From assembly GCA_017457545.1 (NCBI GenBank), contig JAFTHF010000259.1, positions 1 to 5,015 of the forward strand: a stretch of 5,015 nt of DNA, in the 5' to 3' direction. The position numbers and the translations under genes were made by a program. The notes under the pieces were generated by a model. It was not told the DNA's origin. It worked only from the letters and a program-made list of their open reading frames with translations, and made no database searches. Every line of letters begins with the position of its first letter. Within the stretch, counting starts at the first letter, position 1. The stretch is from Clostridia bacterium. GTDB lineage: Bacteria; Bacillota_A; Clostridia; Oscillospirales; CAG-272. Positions 1 through 5,015 of the stretch are shown here, in pieces.

Positions 1-552
1 ATTGATAAGGCTCAGGCAGTTGGCGGCCTTATGGATGCGCTCTCCGAGGAGACAGCAGAGGGCATTTCCAATGAAATGGATAAGTTTGTTGCTAATATGG
101 CAACAGAGGCAACAAAGCTTTATACCGAGGATAAGGTGGTAACAAAGGATAATGTCCTTGATATTCTTGATGATGCTATCGAGGCGCTTCAGGATAAGGA
201 CGTAAACATTTCCTCCGGTGTAAGCATTACTATCTCACCTAAGTTCTATAAGCTCTTTAAGAGAGCCTACATTGAAAAGGATACGGACAACAGCGAGTTC
301 CTTAAAAACGGTGTGGTAGCAAGATATGGCGCAGTTACTATCCGTATGTCAAAGAATGTTGCAAGGACAGGCGACACCGATAATATGATGATCAGAACCA
401 AGCGTGCCATCGCCTTTGTAAACCCTCTTACACATACAGAGGCATACCGTCCCGAAAAATCCTTTGCAGACGCAGTTAAGGGCTTTGTCCTCTTTGACGG
501 CAAAATCGTTCGTCCTGACGAAATCATTAACGTAAACGTAAAGTACGCGTAA
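1..552 (+). CDS. Major capsid protein, P22-coat-like (C-terminal part, 5' truncated)
   Basis: This is the main shell protein of the phage head, which assembles into the icosahedral capsid. The frame is open from base 1 (it begins IDKAQAVGGLMDALSEE), so the Met codon at 31 is internal and the true start lies upstream. The visible 183 residues end in TAA. The N-terminal visible part is an acidic helical segment (DALSEETAEGISNEMDKF) of the kind that precedes the core domain in P22-type coat proteins. The C-terminal part (KFYKLFKRAYIEKD, GVVARYGAVTIRMSKNV, then KRAIAFVNPLTHTEAYRPE and the closing FDGKIVRPDEIINVNVKYA) reads like the beta-rich end of an HK97-fold coat protein. P22 coat is about 430 residues, so roughly half or more of the gene is probably missing. 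Position directly before adaptor and nozzle genes supports the call. An HK97-fold coat of another subfamily is the main alternative. Confidence 0.82.
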   Translation: MDKAQAVGGLMDALSEETAEGISNEMDKFVANMATEATKLYTEDKVVTKDNVLDILDDAIEALQDKDVNISSGVSITISPKFYKLFKRAYIEKDTDNSEFLKNGVVARYGAVTIRMSKNVARTGDTDNMMIRTKRAIAFVNPLTHTEAYRPEKSFADAVKGFVLFDGKIVRPDEIINVNVKYA

Positions 553-563
553 TTTTATTTTGG

Positions 564-593
564 GGGCAGCAAGCAATTGTTGCCCTTAAATTT
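564..593 (+). terminator. Hairpin after the capsid gene, possible weak terminator or RNA stability element
   Basis: A 9-bp stem pairs 564-572 with 577-585 (GGGCAGCAA with TTGTTGCCC; eight Watson-Crick pairs and one G-U at 569/580), closed by the four-base loop GCAA at 573-576, a GNRA-type tetraloop. It starts 12 bases after the capsid stop codon. The following TTAAATTT is AT-rich but not an uninterrupted T tract, so full intrinsic termination is doubtful. Partial termination or protection of the abundant capsid mRNA from 3' decay is equally compatible. The stem is seen directly; the role is inference. Confidence 0.45.
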
Positions 594-602
594 AAAATAC
601 AG

Positions 603-609
603 AAAGGAG
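603..609 (+). promoter_or_regulatory. Ribosome binding site of the adaptor gene
   Basis: AAAGGAG lies 5 bases before the ATG at 615, a strong Shine-Dalgarno match at good spacing. It fixes 615 as the start. This gene is the only one after the capsid gene that initiates from a true intergenic gap with no stop/start overlap. Confidence 0.75.
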
Positions 610-614
610 AAAAA

Positions 615-1265
615 ATGAAGCTAGGCAATATAAAACTTGAAGCATTATATCTCTGCTTCCCAAGCCCACAGCTTTACGTCGACACCGACGATGACACCCT
701 GCTTACAGAAGCACTTTCAAGCCTTAAGGACGACCCTAACTATTCCGACTACCTGAATGCCACAGTTGGCGCAATCAACAGATGCATTTCACTTTTTGAG
801 CTTAAGGGTATGCTCCCCTTAAAAAGCGTGACCGTGCTCTTTTCCAAGGACAGAGTAACTAACGGCAGCTTTATTATAGATATGTCTTCCCTTGCAAATG
901 ATTTTTATAAGGCTGACAGAGTTATTACCTATCCATACGGCGATTTACCTCACAAATTGGAGTTTGCTGATTTGGGCAACGGAAAAATTCAGGTTGCGCC
1001 CATTAATGTAGGGGAAAGCTACACGGTTTTCTATCACTCCGAGGGAGAAAGAATAAGTCAGGCAACGCCCGAAACCTATGAGCTTAAGCTGCCACGCAGG
1101 CTTTGTGAGATTATGCCCTATTATATCAAAAGCGATATTTTAAGGGTTGATGACCCTACGGAGGCTGAGACCGCAAGAAAAATCTTTAATGAGCTTTGCA
1201 GCGATATTGAGGAGGGGGAAAATCTCTATTCCTCAATGGTTCGCTCAATCTATAAAATGGGGTGA
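615..1265 (+). CDS. Probable head-tail adaptor (T7 gp11 / P22 gp4-like role)
   Basis: This 216-aa protein probably forms the ring that joins the portal to the tail nozzle. The N-terminal part is helical and acidic (residues about 1-65, including LLTEALSSLKDDPNYSDYL and a stretch resembling connector helices, ATVGAINRCISLFEL). The middle is beta-rich (residues about 70-155: VTVLFSKD, FIIDMSSLANDFYKADRV, VFYHSEGERI). The C-terminal third carries the most telling motif, L-P-R-R-L-C-E-I-M-P-Y-Y-I-K-S-D-I-L at about 160-177, followed by DDPTEAETARKIFNELC. Aromatic 'IPYYI-x-D' motifs followed by an E/A-rich helix are common in short-tail phage adaptors. Length fits: T7 gp11 is 196 aa and P22 gp4 is 166 aa. 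Placement between coat and nozzle supports the role. The stop TGA overlaps the GTG of the next gene. The family call rests on motif memory and gene order; a siphophage-type connector is the alternative. Confidence 0.62.
   Translation: MKLGNIKLEALYLCFPSPQLYVDTDDDTLLTEALSSLKDDPNYSDYLNATVGAINRCISLFELKGMLPLKSVTVLFSKDRVTNGSFIIDMSSLANDFYKADRVITYPYGDLPHKLEFADLGNGKIQVAPINVGESYTVFYHSEGERISQATPETYELKLPRRLCEIMPYYIKSDILRVDDPTEAETARKIFNELCSDIEEGENLYSSMVRSIYKMG
1262..1265 (+). promoter_or_regulatory. GTGA stop/start overlap linking adaptor and nozzle genes
   Basis: The nozzle GTG (1262-1264) overlaps the adaptor TGA (1263-1265) by two bases. In the nozzle frame a TAA at 1253-1255 blocks any earlier start, and the next in-frame ATG (1367) lies after the conserved N-terminal motif, so GTG 1262 is the best start. 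Only GGG at 1259-1261 directly abuts it; the nearest strong purine run (GGAGGGGG, 1211-1218) is more than 40 bases upstream. Initiation therefore probably depends on ribosomes finishing the adaptor gene, which would tie nozzle output to adaptor output. Confidence 0.6.
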
Positions 1266-3775
1266 TAAAAATAAAAAGCACAAGACACAATTTTAAAATT
1301 GACAGCCTACGTGGTGTGGATTTGACCTCTCACCCTGCAAATGTACAGAAAAATCGCGCTACGTATATGAAAAATATGGTTAATTACGGTGGAATTAACC
1401 ATAAGCGCAGGGGCTTTCATCAGATATATGAGCTTCTTTCCACCAATGATACGCCCTTAAAAATAAACGGCCTTCATATTTGCACTCTTAACGGTAAGGA
1501 GGAGCTTATTATCCATGCAGGCACAGACTTTTATAAGGAAAACGGAGATAAAATCCCGAAAGACGTGTCTGTTTCCGACACAAAAAGCCAAGCCTTTTGC
1601 ACAGATAAGGAAATGATTATTGTAGGCTGCGGTGGAATTTATACCTATAACGGAGAAAAAATCTCATCTATCATTCCCTACGTGCCTACAATACGTAAAA
1701 GCTATGACTGTCGCTATGACAAGGGACAGTATATGGAAAGCCCTAACTACCTTACACCCAAGCGAAAAGAGCTTTTTTGCGGTAAGCTTTTTGAAAACGA
1801 AAGAAATACATATCTTAAGCTTGATACAAACGCAGATTACACCAAGGGAATTACAATTACCGCATCCCTTTCCCCTATTCATAACGAGCTTCGAATTTGT
1901 GAGGGAGAAAGCCCAAATCCAGACACAGACTCCCTTGTTTCCAACGATGTGACTGTGATTTTCCACATTACAGAGGAAAAGCTTGATTTGAATTTACCCA
2001 TAGATGCAGAGCCTGTAATATCAAATGGAAAAAGAGTTTATTTCCTTGATAGCACCACATCATCTGATACTGTGGTCTATCCCACGGTCTCCACTCTCTT
2101 TGCAGGAAGTGGCTTTACCTTTAATTTTAATGCTACCCCCTCAACAGATGACGAATACAATATTCTCATTGAATATTCGACTACGGAGGATAAAGGCAGA
2201 ATGGTGCAGGACTGTATTATGGGGGCGTTATCACAGGATAACAGAGGAAGCACACGTCTTGTCCTCTCCGGTAACGGTCAATTTCCGAATTTCTGTTGCT
2301 TCTCCGACGGACTTAACAATAACGGTATTAACTATTTTCCCGAAGCCTGTGGATTTTACGTAGGAGACGGCTCACCTGTTACATCACTTTACAACCTTAG
2401 TAACACCTACGTGGGTGTTTTTAAGAAAAACAGCTTTTTCAGATACGCAATTTATCATTATCCCAAGGCGAGCGCCCTTGATGAGCAGATCTATATAAAC
2501 GGCTATGAAAGTCAGGATAATCAGGGGTGTGTCTCCCCTTTCGTGTGCGCCACATCAAACGGAGACTACCTTGTTTTTGACGGCGATGGGGTGTTTGGCA
2601 TTACAGATGTCAGCTCCTCAAGTGACAGATCATACCTTGCAAAGCGAAGCATCAATATAGAAGGTGGGCTTAAAAAACACTCCTACGAGGATATTTTAAA
2701 TGCAGTAGGCTGTGAGCTTGACGGCAGATACTACCTGTTTATAGGAAACAGGGCTTATGTGGCAGATACAAGATACACCTTTCGTGAGGGTGGAGCCCTT
2801 GGCTCTCACTATCAGTATGAGTGGTGGGTGTGGACCTGTCCCAAGGTAAGATGCGCCATCAAGTATAAGGATAAGCTTTATATGGGCACTGAGGACGGCA
2901 GAATTTATACACAGGGTGAGGATTTTCGTGATATTAAGATAGTTAAAAGCGCCAAGGACGGCGACTATGTCTATAAGGACGGTGGCTTTTATATTAATGA
3001 AAGCATTCCCCTTACAGCCTCAACTAAATTAATGCTTAAGGGCGTTCGCTCATTTCTCAAAAATGGCGAATTTACAGCATCATACGAGGACGGAATACTT
3101 AAGATTATGACCGATAATCCCTACTCTCAGGCAAAGGAGCTTGACAATGTGGTAATTAAGCTATCTGACGGCGATGAATTTACCGCTGCACTTATCTCAA
3201 TTCCTCAGTATGATGAGGTTGGAGCCTTAACTCTTTTACCCCATAAGGATATAAGCGATATTAATCCCGATAGCATCCTCGAAATCTGCCTTTTGGAAAC
3301 CCACAAGGGAGAGTATACTCTTAAAAAAGAGGGGGACGTGTACGTAACCTACTATAAGGATAAGGCTGTACACTGGCATGAATGCTATGACCTGTTTTTT
3401 ATAGAGTGCCATACTGTTGAGGCTGAATTTTACACCCCGATGCTCAATTTTGATGAGCCAATGCGTACAAAAACCCTTATACGTATAGGGGTTTCTTCAG
3501 CAAATGAGGATTCCGGCAGCGTTAATTTCGGTTGGGATACAAGAAAAAGCACCTTGTCAAGAATTGACGGCATTGACGGACTTGATTTTGCAAGCTTTGA
3601 CTTTGATAAGCTTTCTTTTGAGTTCCCCTTTGCAAAGACCTATGAAAGACGGGTATTTGAGAGGAATTTCAATTATATTATGTTTAAATTCTCATCAAAG
3701 GAAAACAAAGACTGCGCCATAAACGAAATTTACGGTCTTTACACAGTAAACAACTATATACAGGGGGTTAGATAA
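1262..3775 (+). CDS. Probable tail nozzle / stabilisation protein (T7 gp12 / P22 gp10-like)
   Basis: This 837-aa protein probably forms the hexameric nozzle below the adaptor, extending the DNA channel and carrying fibre attachment points. Residues 16-52 hold the family-style opening: LRGVDL, then S-H-P-A-N-V-Q-K-N-R-A-T-Y-M-K-N-M and K-R-R-G-F. The central part has propeller-like beta repeats: a phage-typical FDGDGVFGITD at about 439-449, DGRYYLFIGNRAYVAD at 487-502, the aromatic YQYEWWVW at 517-524, and LYMGTEDGRIY near 539-549. The end (FNYIMFKFSS ... NNYIQGVR) matches the closing strands common in these proteins. T7 gp12 is 794 aa and P22 gp10 is 472 aa, so the length is T7-like. There is no signal peptide or membrane segment. 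Between GTEDGRIY and VEAEFYTP (residues about 550-718) lies an apparently inserted module. The start is GTG, discussed separately. Fold-level assignment is by motif recognition and gene order. Confidence 0.72.
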   Translation: MIKIKSTRHNFKIDSLRGVDLTSHPANVQKNRATYMKNMVNYGGINHKRRGFHQIYELLSTNDTPLKINGLHICTLNGKEELIIHAGTDFYKENGDKIPKDVSVSDTKSQAFCTDKEMIIVGCGGIYTYNGEKISSIIPYVPTIRKSYDCRYDKGQYMESPNYLTPKRKELFCGKLFENERNTYLKLDTNADYTKGITITASLSPIHNELRICEGESPNPDTDSLVSNDVTVIFHITEEKLDLNLPIDAEPVISNGKRVYFLDSTTSSDTVVYPTVSTLFAGSGFTFNFNATPSTDDEYNILIEYSTTEDKGRMVQDCIMGALSQDNRGSTRLVLSGNGQFPNFCCFSDGLNNNGINYFPEACGFYVGDGSPVTSLYNLSNTYVGVFKKNSFFRYAIYHYPKASALDEQIYINGYESQDNQGCVSPFVCATSNGDYLVFDGDGVFGITDVSSSSDRSYLAKRSINIEGGLKKHSYEDILNAVGCELDGRYYLFIGNRAYVADTRYTFREGGALGSHYQYEWWVWTCPKVRCAIKYKDKLYMGTEDGRIYTQGEDFRDIKIVKSAKDGDYVYKDGGFYINESIPLTASTKLMLKGVRSFLKNGEFTASYEDGILKIMTDNPYSQAKELDNVVIKLSDGDEFTAALISIPQYDEVGALTLLPHKDISDINPDSILEICLLETHKGEYTLKKEGDVYVTYYKDKAVHWHECYDLFFIECHTVEAEFYTPMLNFDEPMRTKTLIRIGVSSANEDSGSVNFGWDTRKSTLSRIDGIDGLDFASFDFDKLSFEFPFAKTYERRVFERNFNYIMFKFSSKENKDCAINEIYGLYTVNNYIQGVR

Positions 3776-3777
3776 TG
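3762..3777 (+). promoter_or_regulatory. RBS and TAATG stop/start overlap before the 80-aa gene
   Basis: AGGGGG at 3762-3767 sits 7 bases before the ATG at 3775, and that ATG shares its A with the nozzle stop TAA (3773-3775). This is a typical coupled junction with its own Shine-Dalgarno site, so the small gene should be translated at least as well as the nozzle gene. It supports the 80-aa frame as a real gene. Confidence 0.7.
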
Positions 3778-4017
3778 AATGAAAAAATCTTAATTACAGA
3801 CACAGAGCTTGAGAAAATTATGCTTTCCTCTGCACGTGCTCTTCCCGATAACCCAAGTGAAAGGGGCTTTCGTCCATCTCAGATAAAAAGGGCATTATCG
3901 GAGCCTGTAAGAATGCTTATTTCTCTGCTCAATAATAAATTTCAGTTTCTGTATACCGACGGTAGTATAACGGTTACGGAAATGAGCCATAGCGCCATTG
4001 ATGCGCTATTTAATTAA
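3775..4017 (+). CDS. Small tail-region protein of unknown function (80 aa)
   Basis: I do not recognise a named family. The protein opens with MNEKILITDTELEKIM, has an R-A-L-P-D-N-P-S-E-R-G-F-R-P-S-Q-I-K-R-A segment at about 22-41, then a hydrophobic helix (MLISLLNNKFQFLY, about 47-60) and a polar tail. The 'LPDNPSxRGFxPxxIKRA' style of motif recalls short segments found in fibre or baseplate-associated proteins of Clostridia phages; this is from memory and unverified. No signal peptide or clear transmembrane span is seen. It sits between the nozzle and fibre genes, with a good RBS and a stop that overlaps the next RBS, so a structural or assembly role at the nozzle-fibre joint is a reasonable inference. 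Its first 12 residues resemble those of the fibre protein that follows. Confidence 0.72.
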   Translation: MNEKILITDTELEKIMLSSARALPDNPSERGFRPSQIKRALSEPVRMLISLLNNKFQFLYTDGSITVTEMSHSAIDALFN

Positions 4018-4025
4018 GGGGGTGA
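4016..4025 (+). promoter_or_regulatory. Strong ribosome binding site of the fibre gene
   Basis: AAGGGGGTGA differs by one base from the full anti-Shine-Dalgarno complement AAGGAGGTGA. It ends 3 bases before the ATG at 4029 and overlaps the last two bases of the preceding stop TAA (4015-4017). It is the best RBS in the window, which argues that the disrupted fibre gene is, or recently was, well expressed. Confidence 0.75.
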
Positions 4026-4028
4026 CGT

Positions 4029-4220
4029 ATGAATAATCCTATTATAGTAACAGACAGAGCCTTAAGCTATTACGATACAAGGCTTAAGGAATATATCGGC
4101 GCAAATTACGGTGACGGTATGCTTATTGACTGGGAGCCCATGGAGAACGGTAAAAACCCCTTCAAGCTTAAAATCGCTCTTAAAAACAGATACGGGGCTG
4201 AGCTTTTTTCAAAATCGTAG
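4029..4220 (+). CDS. Tail fibre-type protein, N-terminal portion before the frame break (63 aa)
   Basis: This is the first segment of what looks like a single longer fibre or receptor-binding-type gene. It reads MNNPIIVTDRALSYYDTRLK and on through EYIGANYGDG, an opening resembling virion-attachment ends of Firmicutes phage fibre proteins ('TDxAL-xYYD-xxLK-xYI'). It then runs W-E-P-M-E-N-G-K-N-P-F-K-L-K-I-A-L-K-N-R-Y-G-A-E-L-F-S-K-S and stops at TAG 4218-4220. The protein stops mid-domain: the next frame continues at once with VDFPLEQTIVSGEY. On its own the 63-aa product would carry only the presumed anchor. The strong RBS supports the ATG at 4029. It could be a genuine short protein, but the seamless continuation in the other frame makes that less likely. 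Confidence 0.6.
   Translation: MNNPIIVTDRALSYYDTRLKEYIGANYGDGMLIDWEPMENGKNPFKLKIALKNRYGAELFSKS
4202..4220 (+). other. Frame disruption site in the fibre gene
   Basis: The upstream frame ends at TAG 4218-4220 and the downstream frame is closed by TGA at 4199-4201, so the change of frame must fall within these bases. The interval holds a run of six T (4204-4209) and four A (4211-4214). A -1 slip or one missing base restores continuity: an extra T gives ELFFKIVDFPLE, an extra A gives ELFSKIVDFPLE, and an extra base next to the TAG gives ELFSKSVDFPLE. No classic X XXY YYZ slippery heptamer is present in the correct phase. Confidence 0.75.
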
Positions 4221-5015
4221 ACTTCCCTCTTGAGCAGACTATTGTAAGCGGTGAATACAATAACGAGGATAAATCCCTTATCCTCTATTTTCAGGACGGA
4301 AGCTATACATCTATTCCCATTGAGGACTTGATTGAGGGTCTTGCCACAAGGCTGGACCTTGAGAAAAAAGCAGACCTTGGGGAAAAATCCATTGTAAGAG
4401 GCAACGGATACACCGTAAGCGTTCCTGTAAATTCAGCACCTTATGCTCGGCTTAATAAAATCGGGGGTATGTGCTACACTAGTAGGAATTTGGTCAAGTT
4501 CCCATATTACGATTTTACAGATAACGCATTTGAGATTAATGGCATAAAGGGTACGGTAGACCCGAAAACTCAAATTATTCATTTGGTAGGCGTGGCAACC
4601 GCCGATGTAGATAGAAGGCTCTGTACATTAGATGTCACGGCAGGTAAATCCTACACCATCTATGCAGAGCAATCCTGGAATCAGACACGTGTAGTCCTTA
4701 GAAAAAACGGTGCAATTTACTTAAATATTGCTAAGGATAATGCACCCCACACCTTCACAGTAAATTCAGGCGAAACGTGGACAGTATATATCCAAGCCTT
4801 TAGTGGTATGAGCCAAAACGATACCATAAGAGTTATGGTAAACGAGGGCACAACTGCACTTCCCTTTGAGCCGTACTTTACAGGCTTGTATAGTGCAGGG
4901 GTAACCTCTGTAAGATGCACTGGGAACGGCAAGGAGCACATCCTTGCCATTCCCAAGTATGTACGGAATATAGAGGGATACGGACAGGGCAATCCCGATA
5001 ATGTGGACGAATATA
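4202..5015 (+). CDS. Tail fibre / receptor-binding-type protein, main portion (frame-shifted, 3' truncated)
   Basis: This open frame of about 271 codons has no stop up to the window end and no convincing start of its own. The first ATG (4469) has a G run abutting it, too close for a normal RBS, so it is read here as the continuation of the gene starting at 4029 (about 329 residues joined). Order in joined numbering: VDFPLEQTIVSGEYNN and a short beta hairpin to about 100 (LILYFQDGSYTSIPIEDLIEGL); a linker (LDLEKKADLGEKS); then a beta-rich jelly-roll-like domain from about 154 (NLVKFPYYDF) to 284 (LPFEPYF), resembling carbohydrate-binding modules; then a second repeat-like unit with IPKYVRNIEGYGQG at about 308. 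The last pattern is familiar from tail proteins of Clostridia phages, where a longer fibre or chaperone region follows. Binding of a host surface glycan is inference. Confidence 0.62.

Noticed and set aside
577..598. Possible promoter in the capsid-adaptor gap (TTGCCC with TAAAAT).
   Set aside because: The two boxes are only about 7 bases apart, far from the usual 17, and no other pairing fits.
3989..4009. Inverted repeat ATAGCGC / GCGCTAT with a 7-base loop near the end of the 80-aa gene.
   Set aside because: It lies inside coding sequence, is short with a long loop, and is followed by the stop and RBS of the next gene with no T tract. A modest effect on the downstream RBS cannot be excluded, but nothing supports it.
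4204..4214. Classic programmed -1 frameshift signal at the T6/A4 runs.
   Set aside because: No X XXY YYZ heptamer lies in the right phase, and I did not recognise a clear downstream stem or upstream internal Shine-Dalgarno at proper spacing. Slippage on the runs remains possible and is covered in the findings.
4218..4247. Reading the TAG at 4218 as a recoded sense codon (as in some gut phages with altered code) to rescue the fibre gene.
   Set aside because: Read-through in the same frame reaches TAA at 4245-4247 after eight codons and never enters the long downstream frame. Other genes here use TAA and TGA normally.
4717..4992. A 91-codon open frame on the minus strand.
   Set aside because: It lies wholly opposite the fibre coding frame, has no supporting context, and its protein (rich in V, F, W and P) looks like an antisense shadow.
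4469..5015. ATG at 4469 as the independent start of a separate gene.
   Set aside because: The G run ends one base before the ATG, too close for a normal RBS, and the open frame with meaningful sequence (VDFPLEQ, IPIEDLIEGL) extends far upstream of it.

Overview
The window is a densely packed stretch of structural (head-to-tail) genes from a tailed phage or prophage. All genes are on the + strand. The moderately AT-leaning composition, strong purine-rich Shine-Dalgarno sites (AAAGGAG, AAGGGGGTGA) and the tail-fibre style suggest a Firmicutes host, probably a gut-type Clostridia lineage. That host call is inference from style. No integrase, lysogeny gene or host gene is visible, so prophage and free phage cannot be told apart.

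Layout: (1) 1-552 is the C-terminal part of a major capsid protein of the P22-coat type, cut by the window start. (2) 553-614 is a short gap with a near-perfect hairpin capped by a GCAA tetraloop, then the ribosome binding site of the next gene. (3) 615-1265 is a 216-aa probable head-tail adaptor (T7 gp11 / P22 gp4 role). (4) 1262-3775 is an 837-aa probable tail nozzle or stabilisation protein (T7 gp12 / P22 gp10 role) with a GTG start overlapping the adaptor's stop. (5) 3775-4017 is an 80-aa small tail-region protein, also stop/start coupled. (6) 4029 to the window end is a tail-fibre or receptor-binding-type protein whose reading frame breaks near 4202-4220 and continues in the -1 frame to the end of the window.

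Together these would build a short-tail (podovirus-like) virion: coat shell, ring adaptor under the portal, nozzle that continues the DNA channel, then fibre components that touch the host surface. The overlapping stop/start junctions suggest one polycistronic late message, with the hairpin after the capsid gene as the only candidate point for dosage control.

I see no undescribed defence system, RNA element, CRISPR array or mobile element. The most notable observation is the single-base frame disruption in the fibre gene. Next come the hairpin after the capsid gene and an apparent inserted module of about 150 residues in the nozzle protein.
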